From Bacteroidales bacterium (GTDB taxonomy: Bacteria > Bacteroidota > Bacteroidia > Bacteroidales > UBA932): DNA of 64,000 bases. Shown here in pieces: positions 43,155 through 51,827 of the stretch. The notes under the pieces were generated by a model. That model was given only the letters and a program-made list of their open reading frames with translations, was not told where the DNA came from and made no database searches. Position numbers and translations under genes: made by a program. Each line of letters opens with the position of its first letter. Position 1 is the stretch's first letter. The stretch is from assembly GCA_017430365.1 (NCBI GenBank), contig JAFRNC010000005.1:1-64000 (forward strand), written 5' to 3'.

Positions 43155-45083
43155 ATGAAACGCGAGCATTTCACCCTTCCGTATGACGGCGGCCTGATCG
43201 AGAAAGACCTGCCCAAAGGTGTACTCCACACCTACGAGAAAGTCTGGACACACATTTACGATGACGCTCATCCGGCTTCCAATGCCGTGGCCGACATCAT
43301 CGTCGAAGCCATCAACAAGACGGAGGGACGGCCCTACCGCCTCGGCCTGAGCACCGGCAGGACACCGCTGCCCCTCTACGACGAACTGGCCAGACGCTAC
43401 AAGGCCGGCGAGGTCTCTTTCAAGAATGTCGAAGTCGTTTCCATCGACGAGTATTATCCGTCCGACCCGAAAGGGCCGAAGAGCCGCAACCACCAGATGC
43501 ACCAGTTCCTCCTCGACAAGGTGGATATCCCTGAAGAGAATGTCCACATCCTCGACGGCCGGATTCCGCGCGACAAAATCTCCGAATACAACGCCGAGTT
43601 CGACGAACTGGCCCGCGGACTGGACCTGCTGGTTATCGGCATCGGAGAACGCGGCCAGGTCGGCTTCAACGAAGCCGGTTCCATGCCCAAGGACCGCACC
43701 CGTGTCGTACGTCTGTCCCACAACTCACGCCGCCGCCAGGTCCGGAATTTCAATTTCGACATGGCCGAGGCTCCCGACATGGCCATAACGATCGGCATCA
43801 GCACAATGCTCTCCGCAAATAAGATTATCCTAATGGCCTGGGGCGAAGAGAAAGCCGAGGCGGTCAGGACCATCGCAGAAGGCGAACCAACTTCCGCCTG
43901 CCCTGCCTCGCTGCTGCAGCCGCACGAGAAAATCAGCTTCTATGTCGACCAGAATGCGGCATCAAAACTCACCCGCGTCGTAGCCCCCTGGCTCATCGGC
44001 CCCTGCGACTGGACGCGCAAACTGGTTCGCAGCGCCGTGGTCTGGCTCTGCCAGACGGTCCACAAACCGATTCTGAAACTGACCCAGAAAGACTATCTCG
44101 ACCATGCCCTTGACGAGCTGCTCGACAAATTCGGCCCATACGACAAGATCAATATAGACGTATTCAACGACCTCCAGCATACCATAACCGGCTGGCCCGG
44201 CGGCAAACCCAACGCTGACGACTCTACTCGTCCCGTGGCGGCCAAGCCCTTCCCCAAGACCGTTCTGATCTTCTCGCCGCACCCCGACGACGATGTCATC
44301 TCGATGGGCGGCACTTTCATCCGCCTCACGAGCCAGGGACACGACGTCCATGTGGCTTACGAGACTTCAGGCAACGTGGCTGTACACGACGATGTGGTGC
44401 TGCAGATGATGGACGCGGCCTATCAGCTGGGCTTCGCGGACAAATTCGCCGAAGTCAAGGCGCTTGTCGACAGCAAGGTCCCCGGCGAACCCGAACCGAG
44501 GAAACTTCTCGAGATCAAGGGTGCCATCCGCCGCAGCGAGGCGCGCGGCGCCGTCCGCTCCTTCGGCCTGAACGACAATACCAACGCCCACTTCCTGAAC
44601 CTCCCCTTCTATGAATCCGGCGGCATTAAGAAGAATCCCCGCACACAGGTCGATGTCGACATCATCAAGAAACTCATCACGGACCTCAAGCCCCACATGA
44701 TCTTCATGGCCGGCGACCTGGCCGACCCCCACGGCACTCACCGCGTCTGCACCGAAGCCGCCCTCGAAGCGGTGGAGCAGCTCCGCGAGGAGGGCTGCCC
44801 CTGGATCGCCGACACCCATATCTGGCTCTATCGCGGTGCATGGATGGAATGGGAGCTCGGCAGGGTGGACATGGCCGTTCCGCTAAGCCCTGACGAAGTG
44901 ATCAAGAAACGTCATGCCATCTTCCGCCACCTCTCGCAGAAAGACATCGTCCCTTTCCCGGGCGAAGATCCCCGCGAGTTCTGGCAGAGGGCCGAAGAGC
45001 GCACCCAGAACACCGCACGCCTGTACGACGAACTCGGCATGGCCGAATATCAGGCTATGGAGGTGTTCCTGAAGCTCTGCTAG
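43155..45083 (+). CDS. NagB-like sugar-phosphate isomerase domain fused to a PIG-L deacetylase
   Basis: 642 residues in two domains. The N-terminal part (about 30-275) is NagB-like: LSTGRTPLPLYDEL (phosphate loop), VVSIDEYYP (Asp98) and GIGERGQVGFNEAGS (162-176). Aligned with E. coli NagB, catalytic Asp141 is Arg166 and His143 is Gln168, while Glu148 is kept (Glu173), so ordinary glucosamine-6-phosphate deaminase activity is doubtful. The C-terminal part (about 365-640) is a PIG-L/LmbE deacetylase with its metal motif PHPDDD (375-380) and the distal HGTHR motif. This domain pair is found in other Bacteroidetes, usually annotated NagB. Joint handling of an N-acetylated sugar, deacetylation plus isomerisation or sensing, is inference. 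Confidence 0.88.
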   Translation: MKREHFTLPYDGGLIEKDLPKGVLHTYEKVWTHIYDDAHPASNAVADIIVEAINKTEGRPYRLGLSTGRTPLPLYDELARRYKAGEVSFKNVEVVSIDEYYPSDPKGPKSRNHQMHQFLLDKVDIPEENVHILDGRIPRDKISEYNAEFDELARGLDLLVIGIGERGQVGFNEAGSMPKDRTRVVRLSHNSRRRQVRNFNFDMAEAPDMAITIGISTMLSANKIILMAWGEEKAEAVRTIAEGEPTSACPASLLQPHEKISFYVDQNAASKLTRVVAPWLIGPCDWTRKLVRSAVVWLCQTVHKPILKLTQKDYLDHALDELLDKFGPYDKINIDVFNDLQHTITGWPGGKPNADDSTRPVAAKPFPKTVLIFSPHPDDDVISMGGTFIRLTSQGHDVHVAYETSGNVAVHDDVVLQMMDAAYQLGFADKFAEVKALVDSKVPGEPEPRKLLEIKGAIRRSEARGAVRSFGLNDNTNAHFLNLPFYESGGIKKNPRTQVDVDIIKKLITDLKPHMIFMAGDLADPHGTHRVCTEAALEAVEQLREEGCPWIADTHIWLYRGAWMEWELGRVDMAVPLSPDEVIKKRHAIFRHLSQKDIVPFPGEDPREFWQRAEERTQNTARLYDELGMAEYQAMEVFLKLC

Positions 45084-45145
45084 CATCACCTGTTTTGCAT
45101 AAGCGGATTGACAGCACGACAGGCAAAAAACTTGAAAAGATTGCT

Positions 45146-45202
45146 TTTATCAATTTATAGTTGTATCTTGTGCAAATCAATACTTTCCGAATAATTGATA
45201 AA
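45146..45202. promoter_or_regulatory. Inverted repeat upstream of the ECF sigma gene
   Basis: TTTATCAATT (45146-45155) and AATTGATAAA (45193-45202) are perfect inverted copies 37 bp apart, enclosing the promoter-like TATCTTG. They may be a regulator site for the locus. No clean housekeeping promoter is visible in 45084-45297. Confidence 0.35.
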
Positions 45203-45297
45203 GCCAGTATTGATTTAATTGAATTACTTGACCTTACACGTCATAAAACCTAGACAGTAATCTGCTTTTTAGGATTTTTTGGAATCCAGCATCAGTC

Positions 45298-45894
45298 ATG
45301 GGAACAGAGTTGTCATATCTGACTGAAAAAATAAGCAAAAACGACCGGAATGCCTTCGACGAGCTTTTCAGGAGGTATTATCCCATGATGATATCCTACG
45401 CCCGGCTGTTCCTGAAGGATGAATGGGCGAAAGACGTCGTCCAGGATGTATTCCTATCCGTATGGAAAAACAGGAAAAGCCTCGATCCCGACAAACCGTT
45501 GAGCAAATATCTGCTGAAAAGCGTCTTCAACAGATCCTGCACCTATCTCAAGGTAAGGAAGCGTACCCAGGGACTCTCCGGCACACCGGCCATGGCTATA
45601 GATGAAATGGGGAGTTCATACTATAACCCGGACAAAAACACCATTATCCAGAATCTTTATCAGGCGGATATGAGGAAACGTCTGAATGAAGCACTGGACA
45701 CACTGACCCCGAAATGCAGGGAAGTTTTTTCCCTCAGTTATGTAGACGACCTGTCCAACAAGGAAATCGCCGAGAAACTGGGCATCTCCGTAAGGACAGT
45801 GGAAAGCCATCTATATTCAGCCCTCAAACAACTGCGGATGAAACTTTCCTCGGAGCAGTTATTCCTGCTTTTCTTTATCCTGTTCGGCAATTGA
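45298..45894 (+). CDS. ECF RNA polymerase sigma factor
   Basis: A 198-residue sigma-70 family factor. Region 2 (about 18-85) has NAFDELFRRYYPMMISYARLFLKDEWAKDVVQDVFLSVWK; region 4 (about 125-180) has LDTLTPKCREVFSLSYVDDLSNKEIAEKLGISVRTVESHLYSALKQL, the DNA-binding helix-turn-helix. It is followed by a FecR anti-sigma gene and a SusC with an STN domain. In Bacteroides-type loci this trio senses a glycan: the importer signals through its STN domain to FecR, freeing sigma to activate the susCD genes. The hydrophobic C-terminal FLLFFILF tail is a little unusual. Confidence 0.95.
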   Translation: MGTELSYLTEKISKNDRNAFDELFRRYYPMMISYARLFLKDEWAKDVVQDVFLSVWKNRKSLDPDKPLSKYLLKSVFNRSCTYLKVRKRTQGLSGTPAMAIDEMGSSYYNPDKNTIIQNLYQADMRKRLNEALDTLTPKCREVFSLSYVDDLSNKEIAEKLGISVRTVESHLYSALKQLRMKLSSEQLFLLFFILFGN

Positions 45895-45977
45895 AGCAGT
45901 CCCGGGGACATCTGTCCCGATTAATCCTAATTTACTGCCGATTCCGACTAAGTGGTTTCAGGCCCTATCGTAGTATT

Positions 45978-46000
45978 ATTAATGTCGATGAGACATTAAT
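45978..46000. promoter_or_regulatory. Perfect palindrome just before the anti-sigma gene
   Basis: ATTAATGTC (45978-45986) and GACATTAAT (45992-46000) flank GATGA, ending 3 nt before ATG 46004. As RNA it would form a 9-bp hairpin over the ribosome-entry region; as DNA it could be an operator. Confidence 0.45.
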
Positions 46001-46003
46001 GAT

Positions 46004-46996
46004 ATGATGATCCCTGAATCTACACAAGAAGCCATATTGCGTCATCTCGAGGGCGAGTCCCGGGAAGAAGATGACCGTCTGATTCTCTCTTTCCTTGAAG
46101 AATCCGAAGAAAATAAAAAATTCTTTTTCGACATCAAGGCAATATGGGCCGCCGACAGGGTCCTGACCTCGGAAAGCCTTGACAGCGACTACGAGGCCAT
46201 GCTGTCACGCCTGAACGCCAGGATCGACGCCGAGCAGGAGGAGAAGCCGGCCAGACCCAGGCGTTTCTTCACGAAATGCCTGTGCATCGCAGCATCGTTC
46301 GCCGCTTTGGTCGCACTGGCTGTTTTCCTGGTCAGCGACAGGAGCCCGCTGTTCAGCAGCAAACCGGTCTATGTGACACACATCAACGATACCGGAGACG
46401 TTGAATCGCTGGTCCTGCCTGACGGAACGGAAGTCTGGCTTGTCGCAGGCTCCAAGCTGGAATATCTGATGTCGGAAAAGAACAAGGAACGTAACCTGAT
46501 CCTATCCGGAGAAGGCTTTTTCGAAGTAGCAAAAGACTCTATAAGACCCTTCATCCTCCAGGCCAACAACATTTCCGTCGTCGCCCTGGGAACGTCTTTC
46601 AATGTACGGGCTTTCCCCGGCTCCAATTATTCGGAAGTCCTCCTGGAAGAGGGCAGCGTCGTGTTGAAGAACTCCGACGGCGGCAATCTCGTGCGGCTGA
46701 GGCCCAACCAGAGGGCCACGGTCAGGAATACGGACAACGACATCGTGATATCCGAAATGTTCGCCAGCAACTTCATCACGAGCAAATATCATATGATCAT
46801 GCTGAATGACGTGACCGAAGACCAGATCGTGGCGCATCTGGAAGAGCATTTCGGGGTGAAGGTAAGCGTTTCCGGGAAGCCCTCCCGCAAAAAATACAAC
46901 ATCAGTTACAGAAAAAAGAACACGCTCGAAGAAGTTCTCGAGATGCTCGACTTCATGACAGAAAAGAAATGGACTGCCGGCCATGAACAACAATAG
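46004..46996 (+). CDS. FecR-type anti-sigma factor
   Basis: A 330-residue inner-membrane regulator. The cytoplasmic N-terminus (1-87) would bind the sigma factor, one TM helix spans about 90-110 (KCLCIAASFAALVALAVFLV), and the periplasmic FecR domain follows (about 125-230, LPDGTEVWLVAGSKLEYL, GEGFFEVAKD, GTSFNVRAFPGSNYSEVLLEEGSV). The C-terminal DUF4974 domain (about 258-325) would contact the STN domain of the SusC. It starts 109 nt after the sigma gene and precedes the STN-SusC gene by 45 nt. The ATG is doubled (46004 or 46007). Confidence 0.95.
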   Translation: MMIPESTQEAILRHLEGESREEDDRLILSFLEESEENKKFFFDIKAIWAADRVLTSESLDSDYEAMLSRLNARIDAEQEEKPARPRRFFTKCLCIAASFAALVALAVFLVSDRSPLFSSKPVYVTHINDTGDVESLVLPDGTEVWLVAGSKLEYLMSEKNKERNLILSGEGFFEVAKDSIRPFILQANNISVVALGTSFNVRAFPGSNYSEVLLEEGSVVLKNSDGGNLVRLRPNQRATVRNTDNDIVISEMFASNFITSKYHMIMLNDVTEDQIVAHLEEHFGVKVSVSGKPSRKKYNISYRKKNTLEEVLEMLDFMTEKKWTAGHEQQ

Positions 46997-47041
46997 CCGC
47001 AGCCGCCACCACTCAAAAATAACCATCATTAACCACATTTT

Positions 47042-50000
47042 ATGCTATTCAACAAAAACCATGTATTAATGCCGGCGCTGATAATCGTCTTCATCGGCAT
47101 GCTGGCCGGTTCAACGCAACTCAGCGCAAAGGACCGGCGGCCAACCGTATCCGTCAATATATTCTTGTCGGACGCAAGCCTCAAGGTTTTTGCAGACGAG
47201 TTCTCCAAACAGACGGATGTACTTTTCTCCTACGAATCGAGCGTTGGTTCGAAGAAACTGGGAGATGTAAGACTGAATGCTGAAAATGAGCCCCTGGACG
47301 AAGTGCTTGAAGAGAGCATTTCCAAAGAGAAAGGCTTCAACTTCAAAGTCGTTGACAAAACGGTCGCTGTTACGTGGCATGAGCCCGTCCAGAGCACCCA
47401 GAGTACCAGGGCCGCCGCAAGGAAGATCGATGTGAGGGGAACGGTGACGGACGAAAACGGTGAAACCATCCCGGGCGCAACGATTATGATTAAAGGTACC
47501 AACATGGGTACCGTCGCAGATGCCAACGGTTACTATGTGTTCCCGGGAGTGGATGAAGATGCGGTCTTGGTCTTTACGACCATAGGATTCGTCACATCCG
47601 AGATTCCCGTGAACGGCAGGGCCGTCATCAACGCGACCCTTGCCGAAGACGTACTCAAACTGTCGGAAGTGGTGGTCGTAGGTTACAACACCGTCCGCAG
47701 GGCGCAGGTTACCGGTGCCATCGAGACGGTCAAGGCCGACAGGATCGCCGACGAGACTTCGGCCACCCTGGAAGACAGGCTGAAAGGAAAGGTCGCCGGC
47801 CTCCTCATCTCTTCGAGTTCAGGTGCTCCCGGTACTGAAGACTTCAGGATCAGGATCCGAGGCAACGGATCGATCAACTCCTCGAACACTCCTCTCTACA
47901 TCCTCGACGGAAACATGGTGCCGTCCGCACAGTTTGCGAACCTCAACTCCGACGACATCGCTGACGTACAGGTCCTGAAAGACGCTTCCGCCACCGCCAT
48001 CTACGGCTCCAGGGCCGCGAACGGTGTCATCGTCCTGACGACGAAGCGGGGCTCTCCCGGAAAGACCACCGTCACCTACAACATGAAGACCGGTACCCAG
48101 CTGCTGAGGCCCTATCCGGTCGAGATGATGAATTCCGCACAGTTCCTGGAATGGGAGCTCCTTACCGTAACGCAGAACCCCGCTTCGAAGGTGTTCCCGA
48201 TGCAGCAGTGGCTCCGCATCGAACAGGCTGTCAACAACGGCACGGCCACCGCATCGGAAATCGCCGACTGGAACGCCCAGGGCAAGCAGATCCTCGCCGA
48301 CGCCCGTGCGACTGACACCGACTGGGTCAAGCTGATGACTCAGACCGGCTTTACGATGGAACACTCCATATCGGTATCTGGAGGTGACTCGAAGACCCGT
48401 TTCTTCGTTTCCGGTTCCTACATGGACCAGAAAGGTACCCTCAAGGGCTCCACGTTCACCAGATACTCAGGCAGGTTGAACCTGTCACACAAAATCAACA
48501 ATGTGGTGAGCATGGGTGTGAACGCCACTATCGGTTACTCACACCAGCATCAGCAGGGTGACGGCGGTACGCGTAACTCCTATCAGAACGCATGGTTCAC
48601 CGCAGTCCTCGCATATCCTTATTATGATGAAACCTGGACGAGTAAGGACAACCCTACCTGGCTTACCAAGTATGTCAGCCGCAACAACGACGTCCTCCGT
48701 CTCGTCGGTACGGCATACGTCCAGCTCCAGTTCACCGACTGGCTCTTCTTCAAGACCAATCTCGGTATGAACCACAGGAGCAACCAGGGCTTCTTCACCA
48801 TCCACCGCGACCATCCGACCCAGGCTTCGCTGCTCGGAACCATGACCCAGTCCCTGTCGAACGGCGACAGCTACACCTGGACTAACACGCTGAACTTCAT
48901 GAAGAACTTCAACAAAGTCCATGATCTCTCGGCCGTGGTCGGATACGAGCTCTACAGGAACGGTTCCTACTCCATGTCGATGACCGGTTACGACATCGAC
49001 CCCGACATGATGGAATCCACCGCCGGTATCGGTGACACCAGCGGAACCTCCGCCAACAAACCGAACATTTCCGGTTCCAAGACCCAGAACCGCCTGATGT
49101 CGGCGTTCTTCCAGGCCAACTACGGCTACGACAACAGGTATATCGGCAGCGTCAGCCTCCGTTACGATAATTCGTCCAAGTTCCAGGGCAAGAACAAGGG
49201 CGCAATGTTCTACTCGGTCGGTTTCTCATGGAACGTCGCGAACGAGCAGTTCCTGAAACAATATGAAAACATCGACCAGCTCAGGCTCAGACTGAGCTAC
49301 GGTACGACCGGTAACCAGGACGGCATCAACAACTTCGTAACCTATGCCGGCTGGGGCAAGGCCTCCTACAACGGCTATTCCGGTTATGTCATGAATTCCA
49401 TCGGCGCTCCCGACCTCAGGTGGGAGAAATCAGCCCAGGCCGGCGTAGGCGTCGACTTCTCGATGTGGAACGGTAGACTGAAGACCACCGTCGACTGGTA
49501 CAGGAAGGACACCAAGGATCTCATCATGAGCAAGAGCATCTCCAGGATATCCGGTTTCAGTTCCATCTCCACCAATGCGGGAAGTATCAGGAACTCCGGT
49601 ATCGAGATCACTCTCGAAGGAACTCCGATCAAGACCAAGGCGTTTGCCATGACCATCGGAGGCAACTTCACCTACAACAAGAACCAGCTCACCGACCTGG
49701 GAACCTGGGCCAATGCTGACGGATACTACCGCAGCGGTTCCAGTTGGTATCAGGTCGGAATGCCTATCGGTACCTGGGCACGCCGCGAATTCGGCGGCAT
49801 CGACCCCGCTACCGGTCAGGTCATGTTCGTAAAGGAAGACGGAACCTTGACCGCCAGCTCCGGCCAGGCTCCCTACAAGACGCTGTGGTCAACCTACAAT
49901 CCTCCCTATTTCGGTGGTTTCTATACCAATTTCAAGCTGTACGGATTCTCACTCGGGGTCAACTGGAACTTTGCTGCCGGACACTATATCCAGAACGGCA

Positions 50001-50383
50001 ACCGCGGTTACCATGACAACCTCACCTTCAACGGCAACAAGCCGGTATACATCCTGGAAGGCATGTGGCGTGAACCCGGCCAGGTCGGTGCCGAATACCC
50101 GCGCATCAACCCTGCCAACGGTTCTACGAACCCCGGTACCAACCACCAGATCGAGCCGGGCGACTATCTCCGCCTCAAGCTCGCCAAACTCTCTTATACC
50201 TTCGACAGGAAGCGTCTTCAGAAAGTAAAGTTCCTGAGCGGTGTGGATCTCTTCGTCCAAGGCGAGAACCTCCTGACGTTCACCAAGTACACCGGCGTGG
50301 AAGTCGAGACGACCGGTTCCAGCGACAACCTGGCATACCCTCATCCGATGACATTCACCGGTGGCGTGAACATCCGCTTCTAA
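47042..50383 (+). CDS. SusC/RagA TonB-linked importer with STN signalling domain
   Basis: A 1113-residue outer-membrane importer and signal transducer. After the signal peptide (about 1-30) comes an STN domain (about 35-105, VFADEFSKQTDVLFSYESSVG), which touches the FecR anti-sigma in the periplasm. A carboxypeptidase-D-like domain (about 128-205, VRGTVTDENGETIPGATIMIKG), the plug (about 210-335, VVVGYNTVRRAQVTGAI, LYILDGNMVPS) and the barrel ending GGVNIRF follow. It is the only SusC in the window with STN, matching the sigma and FecR genes upstream. The SusD gene follows 20 nt downstream. Confidence 0.96.
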   Translation: MLFNKNHVLMPALIIVFIGMLAGSTQLSAKDRRPTVSVNIFLSDASLKVFADEFSKQTDVLFSYESSVGSKKLGDVRLNAENEPLDEVLEESISKEKGFNFKVVDKTVAVTWHEPVQSTQSTRAAARKIDVRGTVTDENGETIPGATIMIKGTNMGTVADANGYYVFPGVDEDAVLVFTTIGFVTSEIPVNGRAVINATLAEDVLKLSEVVVVGYNTVRRAQVTGAIETVKADRIADETSATLEDRLKGKVAGLLISSSSGAPGTEDFRIRIRGNGSINSSNTPLYILDGNMVPSAQFANLNSDDIADVQVLKDASATAIYGSRAANGVIVLTTKRGSPGKTTVTYNMKTGTQLLRPYPVEMMNSAQFLEWELLTVTQNPASKVFPMQQWLRIEQAVNNGTATASEIADWNAQGKQILADARATDTDWVKLMTQTGFTMEHSISVSGGDSKTRFFVSGSYMDQKGTLKGSTFTRYSGRLNLSHKINNVVSMGVNATIGYSHQHQQGDGGTRNSYQNAWFTAVLAYPYYDETWTSKDNPTWLTKYVSRNNDVLRLVGTAYVQLQFTDWLFFKTNLGMNHRSNQGFFTIHRDHPTQASLLGTMTQSLSNGDSYTWTNTLNFMKNFNKVHDLSAVVGYELYRNGSYSMSMTGYDIDPDMMESTAGIGDTSGTSANKPNISGSKTQNRLMSAFFQANYGYDNRYIGSVSLRYDNSSKFQGKNKGAMFYSVGFSWNVANEQFLKQYENIDQLRLRLSYGTTGNQDGINNFVTYAGWGKASYNGYSGYVMNSIGAPDLRWEKSAQAGVGVDFSMWNGRLKTTVDWYRKDTKDLIMSKSISRISGFSSISTNAGSIRNSGIEITLEGTPIKTKAFAMTIGGNFTYNKNQLTDLGTWANADGYYRSGSSWYQVGMPIGTWARREFGGIDPATGQVMFVKEDGTLTASSGQAPYKTLWSTYNPPYFGGFYTNFKLYGFSLGVNWNFAAGHYIQNGNRGYHDNLTFNGNKPVYILEGMWREPGQVGAEYPRINPANGSTNPGTNHQIEPGDYLRLKLAKLSYTFDRKRLQKVKFLSGVDLFVQGENLLTFTKYTGVEVETTGSSDNLAYPHPMTFTGGVNIRF

Positions 50384-50403
50384 TCACTTAAAAACAGAAA
50401 GAC

Positions 50404-51783
50404 ATGAAACATATCGTTAAAATATTATCTGTTGCTGTCCTGGCCCTGGCGATTAGCTCCTGCAGTTTTACCGACATAGCCCCGACCGATTCTGTCGGTG
50501 ACGCCGCCGTGTTCAAAGATGTCGCCTCTCTCAAGAAAGCTGTCATAGGCTGTTATTCGAAACTGAATCTCGTTACTTATCTCCACCAATCCGAGTGGGG
50601 CTCGGACAACTGCCTGATGGGCGGCCAGTCCGGCGGTAACGGCGCCACCACTTTCGTATTCGGATGGACCGCCACTTCAGGCGACTATTCCAGCATCTGG
50701 ACCAACACCTACTCCCTGACCAACGAGATCAACAGGATCCTGGTCGCGTCCGAAGACCTGCTGAATGCGGGTAACGACCTGAATGAACTCAGGACCGCAC
50801 TCAGCGAAGTCTATTTCCTCAGGGCTTACGCCTACTATGAACTGCTGCGGTTCTTCTCCGACATGACGAACGACAATTCCTATGGTATTCCGTATGTAAC
50901 CACGGTCGTAACGCTCGAGCAGCCCGGCAGGGACAACGTCAAGACCTGCTACGACATGATCATCGCCGACTGCGAGGAGGCACTCAAATATCTTCCCGAC
51001 CTGTCAAGCAACCGCGGAACCGCATCGAAGGCGGCCGTCTACGGACTCCTCGCCAGGATGTATTTCTACCGCAATGATTTCAACAATGCCCTTTCCTATG
51101 CCGACAAGGCCCTCGCCCTGGTTCCCGTGGCAAAGAAGAGCGCATGGCCGAATATCTGGACTGACAAGACGACCGACGACGTAATCTGGAAACTCATCAA
51201 ACTGTCCGGCCAGACGACCCTCGGTACGATGTTCTTCACTTCCGACAAGGCTGCCATCACCGAATCTTCCGATGCTATCGCCGAGATGTTCTACAGCGAT
51301 CCCAACGATATCCGCGGCAGCGTAACTGTGACCAAGGCTCCGGACCGCGATGACAAGACCGTGAACCGCGTCATCAAGTTCCAGGGTGCGAACCCCACCG
51401 CCAACTGCGGTCTCTGCGACATGAAGATGCTCAGGGCTTCCGAGATGATGCTCATCAAGATCGAGGCGACCGCGCAGTCGAACGTCTCCGCGGCAGCCAC
51501 CCTCCTCAACGACTTCAAGCGCGAGAGGTATTCCACCTATACCGACAAGACCTACGGATCGAAGCAGGAAATCATCGACGACCTCATCAACGAGCGCCGC
51601 AGGGAGTTCACCTTCGAAGGCATGAGGTGGTTCGACGCCCGCCACTACGGCTTCGGCTATGACTGCCCCAGCTCACCCGGCGTAAAACTCACTCCCGGTG
51701 AATACAAGTGGATCATGCCTATTCCCGATGCCGAAATGCAGGCCAACTTCACCATAGCCGAGCAGCAGAATCCCGGATACTAA
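50404..51783 (+). CDS. SusD/RagB outer-membrane lipoprotein of the mannosidase locus
   Basis: A 459-residue surface glycan-binding lipoprotein (lipobox AISSC, Cys17), shorter than the other two SusDs here. SusD helices are clear: SEVYFLRAYAYYELLRFF, AAVYGLLARMYFYRNDFNNALSYADKAL, and the C-terminal INERRREFTFEGMRWFDARHYG. It pairs with the STN-SusC upstream and precedes the GH38 gene by 44 nt, so it probably binds mannose-rich oligosaccharides. Confidence 0.95.
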   Translation: MKHIVKILSVAVLALAISSCSFTDIAPTDSVGDAAVFKDVASLKKAVIGCYSKLNLVTYLHQSEWGSDNCLMGGQSGGNGATTFVFGWTATSGDYSSIWTNTYSLTNEINRILVASEDLLNAGNDLNELRTALSEVYFLRAYAYYELLRFFSDMTNDNSYGIPYVTTVVTLEQPGRDNVKTCYDMIIADCEEALKYLPDLSSNRGTASKAAVYGLLARMYFYRNDFNNALSYADKALALVPVAKKSAWPNIWTDKTTDDVIWKLIKLSGQTTLGTMFFTSDKAAITESSDAIAEMFYSDPNDIRGSVTVTKAPDRDDKTVNRVIKFQGANPTANCGLCDMKMLRASEMMLIKIEATAQSNVSAAATLLNDFKRERYSTYTDKTYGSKQEIIDDLINERRREFTFEGMRWFDARHYGFGYDCPSSPGVKLTPGEYKWIMPIPDAEMQANFTIAEQQNPGY

Positions 51784-51827
51784 ACCCTTCCGATGATACT
51801 ATACAAACCAATTAACATCATTCATAC

